From: Nemertoderma westbladi
Lineage: Eukaryota > Xenacoelomorpha > Nemertodermatida > Nemertodermatidae
Assembly: GCA_032718475.1 (NCBI GenBank)
Contig: JAUCBJ010005367.1
Location: 1 to 50,802 of the forward strand
DNA length: 50,802 bases
Reading direction: 5' to 3'
Part shown: in pieces, positions 8,201 through 16,978 of the stretch
Position numbering within the stretch: position 1 is the first letter of the stretch
How the letters are laid out: each line of letters begins with the position of its first letter
Program-made: the position numbers and the translations under genes
The notes under the pieces: model-generated
Seen by the model: only the letters and a program-made list of their open reading frames with translations
Told to the model about the DNA's origin: nothing
The model's database searches: none

Positions 8201-11164
8201 ATTTCTAAGTTTACTTATTGCTTTCAAGTCATTGGCATTTGCTGTTCTTTGTTCCTTATCGAGGTGGTGCCCAACAATGCTTGCTAAAATATTGGAAGAA
8301 GAATTCATTCCAAATATAGCTCTTGTATATCTGTACACTTGTATTTGCAATTCCTGGTTATTATTAATATTGTTAACATCACTTAGCCAGAGAAAACGAA
8401 GACAATCTCTATCATTTTCGTTAATATGACAACGCAGGAATGCATGTTGAATATTTGCTAATACTCCTATTGGATGGAGTCGAAATTTCATCAAAGCATG
8501 GCATAAATCTGGAAATAAGTGTGGTCCTGTATGTAAACAATCATTCAGTGACACATCCGTTTTAAACGCTCGTGCTGATGCATTGAAGACAATTCTAAGT
8601 TTTGTCGTTATGCGTTCTTCTCTGAGAACACCATGATGTGGAATGTAGTGTACTATATTTCGTGCTTCATTTGAATTGTCAACTGGTTCAATGTACCCTA
8701 ACTCTAAGTGTTCTTTTATTATTGAATCATAGCTCTGTAATAATTTCTTCCTTTGTAAACTCTTGATCAGTGATTGAAGTTGTTTGTAACATAATTGATA
8801 ATGATCTATTAAACTGTGTGGATCTAGTTTCCATGGTAATGCAACACTATACCTTCCTTGTTCATATGTGAATATATGCTTGAACATTTCTTCTGTATCT
8901 TCGGGTTGTATCCCTGTACTTTCTATATCGCAGTAGGTTTCGAATAATTTATACAACATGTCATCATCGTTTTTCTGTTGAAGATTGTTGCAGCTTATAT
9001 TTGTTAATGTAACTGGTGTACATAAATTTGTAACTTTGTGATTGGAATAAGCGTATACTTTGTTGTAAATACTACCCGACAGTAACCAACCTACGCCACT
9101 ATCAACAGCTACAAGGTCAGAGTTAGTCGCTCGAATGATTGTACCAGAAACGAACTTCCAATATTGGTCTGCTCCTATGAGTAACTCAACATTAAAGTCA
9201 TTATCTTCGGGATAAGACAAACTGTCTGCAAGATCAGAGGCCTGCAAGTTTAAGTGTGATAATGCCCAACTTTTGTGCGGATTTGAATGTTGAATTGGGC
9301 CACAAATGGTATCCACAACTCTTGCTATAATATTAGCAATTGTTCCATCTTTTAGTCGCACATTTACTGATGTGATTGGATATTGCTTACCTATTGGATT
9401 TCCATCGCCAAAACTGTCAACTGATAAAGTTTCATTTGCTAATATTGGAAGTGAATTATCTGATGCAAATTTTCGTATGATGAATGTTAACGTAGCACCT
9501 TGATCAAAAAGTGTATTTATTGAAGTCTTTACACCGAGGGCACATTTGACTTTCGCGGTTTGTAAAAATATATAATTGTCATTGTTACTGTAAGAAGGGA
9601 CTACTCCTACTAGGTTACTTTGAGCTGCCGTACCTGTTGTTATATTATTTCCTGGGCCTTGTTGACTTCTATTATATGTCTTATCTTTCCATGTACAAAT
9701 AGCTGTATGATGCCCCATGTAATGACACTTATAACACGGTTTTTGTCGTGAACAATAACGAGTATTATGACCTTCATTTAAGCAATTAAAGCAGCGCCTT
9801 TTGTCCTTCAAAAATTCTTTTCGTTTTGAAACTTCGGGAATTAAATTACAATTTGATGAAAAGTGTTGTTGTTCACAAAAAACGCATTTAGGTGTTGTTG
9901 TGTTACCTCTTGATACTTCTTTACCCTTATTTGTGAAATTTGATGGCCTTTGTGTACTAGAATAATATTGTCTTTGGTGAGTGTTTTGTTGTTGCTTTGT
10001 GACATTTACAGCCAGTGCCGCTGCTGAAGGTGCCAATCCAGGTGGTTCATATGAGCTTGATTTTTGTTGAACTTGGCTGTGATTTATTTGAATGCCGTAT
10101 TTTATTTCATTTAGTGTTTCTATAGTAGCTAGTTCTGCGTGAATATTTTCCATGAGCCAATCAATAGAATCAATGTTATTGTTTTTCTTTCGTAAGAAAC
10201 GTTTAGATAAGTCATTATCTAACGTTTTTAATACTTCAGGAATAATGATTCGTTGGTATTCAATTGGTTGAACATCTAATGTTTTTAATGCACGCATAGT
10301 GGTAGTACATGTATTGTATACTGCACGCAATGAGGATGTGTTCCCGTGAGTATGAAAAATGCCCTTTAAAGCATCAATATGACTCTGAATAATACGATAT
10401 TTTTGGCCATATTCCTGTTGTAATGTATCCAAGGCTATTTTATAGTTTGCATCGGAAATAGGGAAGTTTTTAAAAAGTTCCTTGGCTCTACCTTTTAATG
10501 ATTGTAGCAAATGTCGCAATTTTAAAATATCTGGTAGACCAGAATCTTCAACTGAGCTAATAAATGAATCACGCCATGTGACAAATTGCAATGGATTACC
10601 GTCAAAAGTTTCATGACTTAGTTTAGGCAAAACATCTCTAGCAATTAGTGAACTGGTTGCATACGCATTAGCATCACTAGAGTATGATGTACTGACAAAA
10701 TCGTTACTTGGGGTTGCCGGCAATACTACTTTACTATCACGTTCTAAAGTCTTAAATGATAACCTAAAACCAGTAATAATATCTGTTAATTTAAACTCAT
10801 ACTCTATACACACCTCTGAGTCAATGTCCTGTTCAGTTTCAGACATGGTAGACCATACCTTTTCGTTTAATGAGTTAAGTCGATCTTTGTAGTCCAATAA
10901 CATCGCCAGTCTACTGTTTTTGTTGTGATCATCGTAGGTGCTAATATCTTCGATTGATTTCATTAGTTTTGTTGCTGCTGAACGTACTCCACTTCGTGAA
11001 CTGATCAGAGTTGCTCTCCCTTGGTTTGAGGGCGTTTTCGTTGCTTGAGTCTCTTTGGATGTCTTCTGTTGCGGTTCGTTCATGATGCGAGACTTTAATG
11101 ATTTTCTATCCGTGTCATGAGATACAGAGAATGATGATGCGTGTAGTACATAATGCGATTCCAA
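5216..11164 (-). CDS. BEL/Pao gag-pol polyprotein
   Basis: A single 1982-residue ORF carrying all functions for retrotransposition. The N-terminal part to about residue 420 is a BEL-type gag (DUF1759-like; LPKLSHETFDGNPLQF region). CCHC-type knuckles follow (CFNCLNEGHNTRYC at 458 and CYKCHYMGHHTAIC at 476, with a further Cys-rich motif before them). An aspartic protease has the DQGA motif at 554, a form common in BEL/Pao. The reverse transcriptase has YVDD at 990-993 and RNase H has GDAS near 1198. The integrase has the zinc-binding HHCC ending CVIC at 1563-1566 and candidate catalytic residues D1600, D1667 and E1717. No stop or frameshift interrupts it. Translation may start at Met 1 or Met 28; the leader after the primer site is only about 100 nt. 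Confidence 0.96.
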   Translation of the reverse strand: MESHYVLHASSFSVSHDTDRKSLKSRIMNEPQQKTSKETQATKTPSNQGRATLISSRSGVRSAATKLMKSIEDISTYDDHNKNSRLAMLLDYKDRLNSLNEKVWSTMSETEQDIDSEVCIEYEFKLTDIITGFRLSFKTLERDSKVVLPATPSNDFVSTSYSSDANAYATSSLIARDVLPKLSHETFDGNPLQFVTWRDSFISSVEDSGLPDILKLRHLLQSLKGRAKELFKNFPISDANYKIALDTLQQEYGQKYRIIQSHIDALKGIFHTHGNTSSLRAVYNTCTTTMRALKTLDVQPIEYQRIIIPEVLKTLDNDLSKRFLRKKNNNIDSIDWLMENIHAELATIETLNEIKYGIQINHSQVQQKSSSYEPPGLAPSAAALAVNVTKQQQNTHQRQYYSSTQRPSNFTNKGKEVSRGNTTTPKCVFCEQQHFSSNCNLIPEVSKRKEFLKDKRRCFNCLNEGHNTRYCSRQKPCYKCHYMGHHTAICTWKDKTYNRSQQGPGNNITTGTAAQSNLVGVVPSYSNNDNYIFLQTAKVKCALGVKTSINTLFDQGATLTFIIRKFASDNSLPILANETLSVDSFGDGNPIGKQYPITSVNVRLKDGTIANIIARVVDTICGPIQHSNPHKSWALSHLNLQASDLADSLSYPEDNDFNVELLIGADQYWKFVSGTIIRATNSDLVAVDSGVGWLLSGSIYNKVYAYSNHKVTNLCTPVTLTNISCNNLQQKNDDDMLYKLFETYCDIESTGIQPEDTEEMFKHIFTYEQGRYSVALPWKLDPHSLIDHYQLCYKQLQSLIKSLQRKKLLQSYDSIIKEHLELGYIEPVDNSNEARNIVHYIPHHGVLREERITTKLRIVFNASARAFKTDVSLNDCLHTGPHLFPDLCHALMKFRLHPIGVLANIQHAFLRCHINENDRDCLRFLWLSDVNNINNNQELQIQVYRYTRAIFGMNSSSNILASIVGHHLDKEQRTANANDLKAISKLRNLYVDDLNTGVETVDEGMQLQKSCKSILERAGFNIRKWVSNNKELQQHFNKDDDVKQTIRTPPGQPNMVIEEDQTYAKSSISLSTPEQSTCLTRVLGQIWDLDNDELGYNVSNVHNFISSIKPCKRAVLQLFARLYDPLGLIAPFTAKMKIAFHELCVEKADWNDELPPSILKQWNEWMKTLQLINEVRIPRYLFNKISENVSTQIHGFGDASKDIYAAAVYVRSTFIDGSISVQLIASRSKLSKPIKTSKVKLNIPRLELQASLITSRLVKFVDKGLRIENCEHIMWSDATDVLYWIHSTSKECNAFVQRRVEIIRQLTTELNATWRHIPGTLNPADIATRGLNAQQLINNKVWFNGPQFLYQPSEKSWPNNSTLSLHPSVDCQVEFKALTITHNTTNNSININETLENVLDINKFNNKQAPIRRLAWVTRFISNLKAKRNNTQLILESNLTADELNNAETIIIKHMQMKSYPSEYKYLKNPTKSKCPNMVKVLNLYLDPKGIIRLNSRIKSPLQSLESQKPILIHPTSYYATLIIRESHIQVCHSRVRDTLAQVREKYWIPRARQIIKRTIRDCVICKHIQGYPYRRPPFSPLPEERLTSNILPFTNVGIDFLGAISVVKSLSDPVGSMTKVYICLFTCAVIRAIHLEVVTSLHSSSFIAALTRFVGRRGIPSVIFSDNASNFKSSSEEIKAYKAFLTDPIILREFGKLNITWKFNVQRYPAAYGFIERCVGTVKSNLKKLMGRAVLTEEELQTVLISCEAAINSRPLTYIYSDNNECLTLSPSHFLVGKRLCALPSTTINLNNMEMTHRNFQDRLRYQEMAANYFWSVWRKDYLRELRASHRSNNISPHSLVVPDIGDICLLVDKKLPRCLWKLCKVDRLIVSKDGHIRAVGVIIVKRGKQHKQLVRSISHVIPLEINDKNHTSTTKTKQTTATYDIESIDIDTSDDDYSNDENDVKSDDVEIVECNSNEDRVQVRHPRVATKKITKGFYRY

Positions 11165-11260
11165 TGGGAGATACCAAACAGTGTGAACGAAAACATGTAG
11201 TTACTTTTAATTTAAATTATAAAATAAATTACAATTTAGTAATGCAATTGAGAGTTTTTT

Positions 11261-11271
11261 ATCGGGCGCCA
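11261..11271 (-). promoter_or_regulatory. Primer binding site of the BEL element
   Basis: Directly downstream of the 5-prime LTR the minus strand reads TGGCGCCCGAT. The TGG start and GC-rich continuation are typical of complementarity to a tRNA 3-prime end. The exact tRNA cannot be assigned without the host tRNA set. Confidence 0.85.
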
Positions 11272-11507
11272 TATAGTGAATTGTGGATAAATTAAAAGGA
11301 AAATGATAGCTACAAACTTCTAATAAACTTTAATAATAATCTTTATCTAAATTGAATAACCTATATATATTTACTTTACAATACTGCCGGCAAACCTCCA
11401 AGATTAACATATGTTTCAACTTCTTTCAACAGTTTACAATATTGGCAAGCTAATATACTTGTATCTTATATTGGATATTAACTATGGCCTAAGTATAATT
11501 TATGACA
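11272..11507 (-). repeat. 5-prime LTR of the BEL element
   Basis: 236 bp, near-identical to 4697-4932. It should contain the promoter and polyadenylation signals of the element. Its flank AAAGT (11508-11512) is the second copy of the target duplication. Confidence 0.95.
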
Positions 11508-11930
11508 AAAGTATAAAAACCTTTCAAATCACACAACATACATATGCTTACAAGTTTACAAGTTCCATCACAGAAAATTATACCACAAATGCATCAAAAC
11601 TATTTCTACCTCACCGGATTTATATTGAATAGTTTAAATAGTTTCATTATTACGGCTACCAGTACGTAGCATTTTCCCTATACCACACTGTAAACATTAT
11701 CCCCCTCGAACGGCAACAAAGATAAATATAGCTTAATAGGCCTCCTTCTGCAACTACATCGAATTGTAATTGTCTACACCGCCGCTCTACCAGAGGTCAC
11801 GTTCCCACGGTAGTAGTTTTTCAGCTAATTAATATCTAATAATGTCTGAAGGCAAGCATCACCATCGCCCTTATTAATATTCATTGGGAAGCATTGACCC
11901 CTATTAAGGTATCCCCCAGAGCCGGATTAA
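11508..11930. other. Interior of the inverted-repeat transposon
   Basis: The non-repetitive core of the element that the BEL copy split (its other part is 4662-4691). No ORF of note. A hAT-like CAGAGCCGGATTAAG motif occurs at 11917, but no partner end was found on the left side. Confidence 0.45.
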
Positions 11931-11976
11931 GCTTATGTGTGGCCCCTAGACATAGACAAATTATTAACTATTAAGA

Positions 11977-12493
11977 TGTCCCTCATTAATGTGTGTCCCT
12001 CATTAATGTTTGTGTCCCTCATTAATGTGTATCCCTGATTAATGTTTGTGTCCCTCATTAATGTGTGTCCCTCATTAATGTTTGTGTCCCTCATTAATGT
12101 TTCTGTCCCTCATTAATGTGTGTCCCTCATTAATGTTTGTGTCCCTCATTAATGTGTGTCCCTCATTAATGTTTGTGTCCCTCATTAATGTTTGTGTCCC
12201 TCATTAATGTTTGTGTCCCTCATTAATGTTTGTGTCCCTCATTATTGTTTCTGTCCCTCATTAATGTGTGTCCCTCATTAATGTTTGTGTCCCTCATTAA
12301 TGTTTGTGTCCCTCATTAATGTTTGTGTCCCTCATTAATGTTTGTGTCCCTCATTAATGTTTCTGTCCCTCATTAATGTGTGTCCCTCATTAATGTTTGT
12401 GTCCCTCATTAATGTGTGTCCCTCATTAATGTTTGTGTCCCTCATTAATGTTTGTGTCCCTCATTAATGTTTGTGTCCCTCATTAATGTTTCT
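11977..12493. repeat. Minisatellite, 17/19-bp unit (right transposon arm)
   Basis: Inverted counterpart of 3839-4609, reading GTCCCTCATTAATGTTTGT on the plus strand with 17-bp variants. The copy number is smaller than in the left arm (about 517 against 771 bp), so the arms have changed length independently. It ends at CCCTGGCCGCTATGGGCTTC, the transposon terminus. Confidence 0.95.
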
Positions 12494-12524
12494 GCCCTGG
12501 CCGCTATGGGCTTCCGTACACTTG

Positions 12525-12848
12525 GTACATAATTATTACATATATTTAAATTTAAAACAAAAGATAAATGCTAATTAGGTAGCTATAAATATTTATTTAC
12601 AATAATCAGGCCAATAAATACAACACATGCTGCAATTAAATGTGGTAGTGAAAAGTAAAGTAAAAAGTTCGAATAAATTTCACCTTTAACAAATTATGTT
12701 ATTTAAATCTAAAATAACCTGTTAAAAACTTAAAATCTTTTTGCTAATGATGGGAATCTAATTCGAGTCTCAAGGGGTTAGTGAATTTTTTTATCTCATT
12801 TTTGAATAGGTTTAATTATTGTTTTAAACTATAAATTAAAAAACGTAC
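12525..12848. other. AT-rich intron-like DNA
   Basis: No gene or repeat seen. It would be intron sequence immediately downstream of the exon at 12849-13058 on the minus strand. Confidence 0.3.
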
Positions 12849-13058
12849 TTTTTGTTGCTCTCCTGTGAAGAAGAGCGACGTGGAAGAGAAACGCATGTGG
12901 CAGTACACGTTGCCCTTCTCCATTGAAGACGTCCGGCATGAAAGCGTCACCCTCAAAGGCCCAGACGGCCGGGCCTGGTTGTCGAAAACAGGGGCATTGG
13001 CCGCTGGTCCCCTTTAACCCACGGCAAACCGCCCCCCGCATACTTTCTTCATTGTTGT
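12849..13058 (-). CDS. Exon of unrecognised gene, CPCFR module (left locus)
   Basis: A 210-nt minus-strand exon candidate. The acceptor is TTTTGTATTCTAG before ACAACAATG, and the donor is GTACGT after a run of five A. The open frame encodes C-R-G, then CPCFR, a Trp, an Asp-rich stretch and a G-x-R-x-L-P segment. This aligns with both exons at 48.1-48.8 kb (shared CRG, CPCFR, W, D, G, P, F), so all three are paralogues. In each, an ATG lies 6 nt inside the acceptor. Here the frame of that first ATG is shifted from the CPCFR frame within a run of six G, so one base may be missing from the assembly or the copy may be damaged. The observed exit phase (1) also disagrees with the GW exon entry (0). 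Function unknown. Confidence 0.5.
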
Positions 13059-13797
13059 CTAGAATACAAAATGTATAATAAGTGTCATTGATATGGGAAT
13101 ATTTATAAGTTAGTGTAGCCCGTGTACGTACTGTAATACATTATGTATTATTTTATTACATTATTTATATTATTACGGGTCGACTCCCCCCCCCCCCCCC
13201 CCCATGACTCCATGCCGATGCCATTTACATAAAATTGGGCGGCTTCGGCGGGGGCGAGAGGCATAATTACGAAGTTCATTCCAGATGAAAGGTCCCTAAA
13301 AAAAATAATTTGCACTTTATTTAATATCTCCTTCCCATACGGTATTCGGACAACTGTACAATTTTGCCAATCCCAGTTGACTATAATGTACCTGCCTGAG
13401 AAGCTATTCTACTTGACTGATCAGAAAAATGTTTGAGCAAGGCTGGGGCAACATATCTATCAGACGGAATATTGTGAAAATAAATATCATCCGCTGGGTG
13501 GTGCTGCAAATTTATTATTATTTGTTATAAATATGTATATAGATAACATGTCCCTGACCCTGAATTGCGACAGACTGTTATTTGGTGTTGATGTTACAGA
13601 TGACTGTTAATAGGTGACCACGACTGCACAACTGTACCAGTGGCGGCCATCGGTACTGGTCTGCCGGTAGGGCGTAGAAGAAAAAATGGGATCTGTACCC
13701 TCAACTGGTAATGGATAAAGTGCTTTGGGAGCGAATACATTTCCTGATTTCCATGGGATACATTTCTGTATATTATCCAAGTTGATGGTGACAATCT
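13059..13797. other. Unassigned DNA with a poly-C run
   Basis: Contains a C homopolymer of about 17 bases near 13187-13203. No gene recognised. The part from about 13600 to 13797 is joined to the LINE fragment that follows and may be a strongly diverged extension of it. Confidence 0.3.
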
Positions 13798-14036
13798 CAG
13801 AATTGCTGCAATAATTTCATCAGGAATCCCATATAATGAAAGTATGCTGAACATACGTGAGCGAGAGACTGAATCAAAGGCCTTAAAGAAGTCAACAAAA
13901 CTAACAGCCAGGTGCCTGTCTTTCTTTTGTGATAACTCTTCAATTATCCTTCTAAGTACCAATATGGGCTCCACGGTCCCACGACCTTTACGGCACCCAT
14001 TCTGATTTCCACGGAGCAGCCTCTCAATGGGATCCA
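13798..14036 (-). pseudogene. LINE RT fragment (copy D)
   Basis: About 240 bp matching positions 25950-26180 of LINE A. It encodes part of the RT fingers/palm including the FVDFFKAFD motif on the minus strand. Both ends of the LINE are missing and only an internal piece survives. It sits in intron-like DNA between exon candidates at 12849-13058 and 14133-14246. Confidence 0.85.
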
Positions 14037-14132
14037 AGATCTTCTTGCGATTGATTGCAATTATTATTATTATTATTATTATTTGATATCATTTTATAAT
14101 TTATTTACGTGGTTGTGATAGCTGAAACTTAC

Positions 14133-14246
14133 TCGAACCTTTGGTGGATTGTCATCGATTCTCTTGGCTTCTTCTTCCGGTTCTGTAGAAGCTATTGTGA
14201 CTTCACTTTTTGATTGTTGTATATTATCGCTGTGCGTCGTGGAACA
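14133..14246 (-). CDS. Candidate upstream exon, acidic linker (left locus)
   Basis: A 114-nt minus-strand interval open in one frame for 38 codons, phase 0 in and phase 0 out. It is bounded by GTTTAG before TGTTCC and by a consensus donor GTAAGT after GTTCGA. The encoded peptide is polar and acidic (EPEEEAKR core), a linker-like composition. The acceptor has little pyrimidine tract, so it is weaker than those of the other exons. It lies upstream of the CPCFR exon on the same strand. No counterpart was found upstream of the right-locus exons, so membership in the same gene is only suggested. Confidence 0.35.
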
Positions 14247-14249
14247 CTA

Positions 14250-14603
14250 AACATTTGTGCATCTATTTGCTTTATTCATTTAGGTTAGTCTAACAGTTCT
14301 AAGTCCAACTGTAATACAGTAATAGCCTACTGTAAACCACTTTTTTGAACTTTTTCTTTGAAATTACCATGAAGGACGTCAATGCATGGTTCCCACCAAC
14401 ATCAACTACTAGCAACAACCCCAACCCTGCGAGTAGTAAGATGAACCCCATTTCGGCGACAGTTGGACCCCCTTCGCACCTTAGGTGTTAAGTAGGTCAT
14501 TAATTAATTAATCAATTAATTAATTGGTCGATTAAACAATTCATTAATTACTTAATTGGTTCGGGTAATATTTACGAGGAAGCAGAGGTAATGGAAACCT
14601 TTG
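14250..14603. other. Unassigned flank of the piggyBac element
   Basis: Holds a short plus-strand frame starting ATGAAGGACGTC at 14369 that stays open for 39 codons, rich in Pro, Ser, Thr and Asn, with no recognised motif. AT-rich TTAATTAA tracts follow at 14499-14550. Nothing else seen. Confidence 0.3.
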
Positions 14604-14615
14604 TTAACCTTCTAA

Positions 14616-14998
14616 CGCCCACTGTTCCCAAATGGGAACATGGTTTTCAAAGGCCTGCAAAATGCCATTGGAGGGGTTTGGAGAATATTTTTTCAATGAA
14701 GTTGGTTCATAAAGAGTGGATCTTTGATTTTTGACAGAAAAACCCTCGTATAACCCACAGTGTGTATGTTTAATTCGCAGTCAAAGTTAGGAAAAATTAA
14801 GATTTTTTATTTTTTACGATTACGAATTTTGTGTGGTACCTAGCGGGTATCCAAAAATTCTTTTTTATGTTTAGGACATTATTTTGTGTTCATAAGATAT
14901 GGTACTAATTCCTAAAGTCACTATTTTATCAATTAAAGCATGGAAACGGCCACCATATTCAATTAAGTTTATGATGTTCCCATTTGGGAACAGTGGGC
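14616..14998. repeat. Left subterminal inverted repeats of piggyBac
   Basis: CGCCCACTGTTCCCAAATGG at 14616-14642 and its inverted form ending GTGGGC at 14974-14998. The core TGTTCCC-4 nt-GGGAACA is near-palindromic. A third copy is at 19291-19317 near the right end. Their placement close to both termini suggests transposase recognition sites. Confidence 0.8.
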
Positions 14999-15097
14999 AT
15001 TAACACACTAGCTTTTTTAGGTAATAGCTACACAGGTTTTTAGCTGTACAGCACGTTTATTGTATTATAACACCTTGTATTATTTGAAACTAGGTGC

Positions 15098-16917
15098 ATA
15101 TGGCCTAGCTGCACAACAGGCTATTGCTGCATTCATGTATTGTCATTATGTCACAGGTTAGGTCATACAGGCAGAGTACAGTACAGCTGTACTGTAGCTG
15201 ATGTACCATTGTCACTGGTACAGTCCCAATCCCAATAAACATTAACTTGGTCATTTTGGCGGCCAAAACGACCAAAATGGCCAAATATAAATTGCGGCAT
15301 TCATGAAAGGAACTTCTGAGGCAAGTTGGCTTGTCAATCACAGCCAGTGAATAGAGGCTGAGTGTAAGTAAAGCCCAGGATGTTGGCAGATAGAAAACCG
15401 CCCTGGGGGTAGACCATTGCCATTGGTTAGCTGTATGCTAATAAGTTAGGTTAGCTGTAATACAAAGAGAGCGGCAGGATAAAGAGAAATGCCGACCTCA
15501 CTAATAATGGGCTGGTCCCACAGGTCACTTTAAGGTAGGTGGTACAGTAGGTACTACAGTTTACATGTTCAAGGGCCCCAGTCCCTAGTCGCTAGCCCAT
15601 AGTATGTCATGGAGTTCCTGTAGTAGTTTTAGACGCTATCACTCAGTATCCTAGTGTCGAGGAAGTTGGGAGTTGAGTGTGGGTGGGTGGATTGGTGGCC
15701 CCCACGCAACACCGCAGTGTCGGGTGACTACAAAACAAAGACCAACGACCCAAATAATTAAGACCTGTACAAATACAAAACACATGTGTTAACTTTCGTT
15801 TATTGTTTTGGTTCCCCAACACGCCTATGTAACCTGCTTCTTTACTAACCTGCTCCTTTAAATGGCAATGTGACCTCACGCTCTCTGGCAATGGGACCTA
15901 AAGCTCTTTGGAACCTAACGCTCTTTGGGACGTAACGCGACTTTACCTCTTTGTTTTGTACAGGTCACAATGAGCGTTATGTACCATTGCTATTTAAAGG
16001 AGCAGGTTAGTAAAGGAGCAAGTTACAGAGGCGTGACGGGGGATTCAAAACAATTAACGAAAGTTAACACATGTAACAAGATTATGCAGGTCTTTATAAT
16101 TGGGTCTTTGTTTTGTAGTCACCCCGCAGTGCCCGCGAATTATACATTGTAAAAAAATATTAAAAAAAATTTTTATTATAAAAAAAATATTATTGAAATT
16201 AATTTCCGAAATTAACATCCCGATATGAATTTATGGACGTCCATTAATTAGTTATTTCATTACGATTCTGATTGGTTGATAGATTAATTTCAGGACGTCC
16301 ATAAGTTAATTTCGGGACGTCCATATAGTTAATTTCGGGACGTCCATAAATTAATTTCGGGACGTTCAGATTATTATACATACTCCTCCTTTAACGAAGC
16401 CCCATTCAACTCCTTTTATAAGACTGTGTACTTTATCAATGCCTCAGTGGGCGGACCCCAGTACTGCAAGGCTCAGCGCCTGGTAAGTTAACAATCTGTC
16501 AATAATAAAAATGAAAGCGAGCCGACATTTAGTCAGATCCACCAAATGGATGGCCAAGGAGACAGACTGTCTGGATTGAGCTGATTCGAGTTAAATCGCT
16601 TCGCCAAAACGACCAAGTAGCCCATAGGAATACACTACATTTTTTTGGTGATTTTGGTCATATTGGCCGCCAAAACGACCAAGTTAATGTTTATTGGGAT
16701 TGGGACTGTATATTTCTGTATTTTGGAATTCAGTGCTCATGTCCATTGATTGATATGGCCTAGCTGCACAACAGGCTATTGCTGCATTCATGTATTGTCA
16801 TTATGTCACAGGTTAGGTCATACAGGCAGAGTACAGTACAGCTGTACTGTAGCTGATGTACCATTGTCACTGGTATATTTCTGTATTTAGGAATTCAGTG
16901 CTCATGTCCATTGATTG
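15098..16917. repeat. Tandem duplication of about 165 bp, first copy split by a MITE
   Basis: Unit 1 is 15098-15220 plus 16711-16752; unit 2 is 16753-16917. They share ATATGGCCTAGCTGCACAAC through TCATGTCCATTGATTG. Unit 2 preserves the uninterrupted sequence CACTGGTATATTTCTG, which is exactly the empty target site of the MITE inserted in unit 1. Confidence 0.9.
15221..16708. mobile_element. MITE with about 60-bp TIRs and TA target duplication
   Basis: Ends CAGTCCCAATCCCAATAAAC at 15221 and its inverse ending 16708, with TIRs matching over about 60 bp. It is flanked by TA on both sides (15219-15220, 16709-16710). The empty site in the neighbouring tandem unit confirms duplication of TA. A CAGT terminus with TA duplication suggests a Tc1/mariner-type relative. 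It has no transposase. Inside lie two imperfect inverted arms of about 170 bp (about 15712-15880 and 15958-16134) with GTGACTACAAAACAAAGACC, plus an array of TTAATTTCGGGACGTCCATA units at 16268-16370. Confidence 0.92.
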
Positions 16918-16978
16918 TTGGCTATTACAGTATTACTGTAGACTAATACAGTATACTGTACTGTAAACTCAGGCATTA

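Larger units (their letters stand above)
4697..11507 (-). mobile_element. Complete BEL/Pao LTR retrotransposon
   Basis: A full-length element of 6811 bp in minus orientation. It has 236-bp LTRs (4697-4932 and 11272-11507) that differ at a single base I could find, and a 5-bp target duplication AAAGT at 4692-4696 and 11508-11512. A primer binding site starts TGGCGCC immediately after the 5-prime LTR, and a purine tract AAGGGGGAG lies just before the 3-prime LTR. One uninterrupted gag-pol ORF lies between them. The near-identical LTRs and intact ORF indicate a very recent insertion, probably by an element still competent. It inserted into the interior of the inverted-repeat transposon 3813-12518. 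Confidence 0.96.
3807..12524. mobile_element. Inverted-repeat (foldback-type) DNA transposon split by a BEL element
   Basis: The terminal sequence TACGGAAGCCCATAGCGGCC at 3813 recurs inverted at the right end (last base 12518). Both ends are flanked directly by CACTTG (3807-3812 and 12519-12524), a plausible 6-bp target duplication. The arms (3813-4661 and 11931-12518) are inverted copies. Each consists of a terminal block, a minisatellite and an inner block containing GTGTGGCCCCTAG. Excluding the 6.8-kb BEL insertion, the element is about 1.9 kb with no transposase, so it is non-autonomous. Superfamily is uncertain: a hAT-like CAGAGCCGGATTAAG motif at 11917 lies just inside the right arm only. 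Confidence 0.75.

Noticed and set aside
9494-9508. BEL protease DQGA as an unusual active site
   Set aside because: DQG-type motifs are common in BEL/Pao proteases, so this is not a defect.
11917-12518. A hAT element bounded by CAGAGCCGGATTAAG
   Set aside because: No inverted partner end or 8-bp duplication; the inverted arms and CACTTG flanks at 3813 and 12518 explain the region better.
14369-14488. Plus-strand 39-codon frame as a first exon of the piggyBac transposase
   Set aside because: It lies outside the left TTAA end of the element, so it cannot belong to it; there is no other support for a gene.
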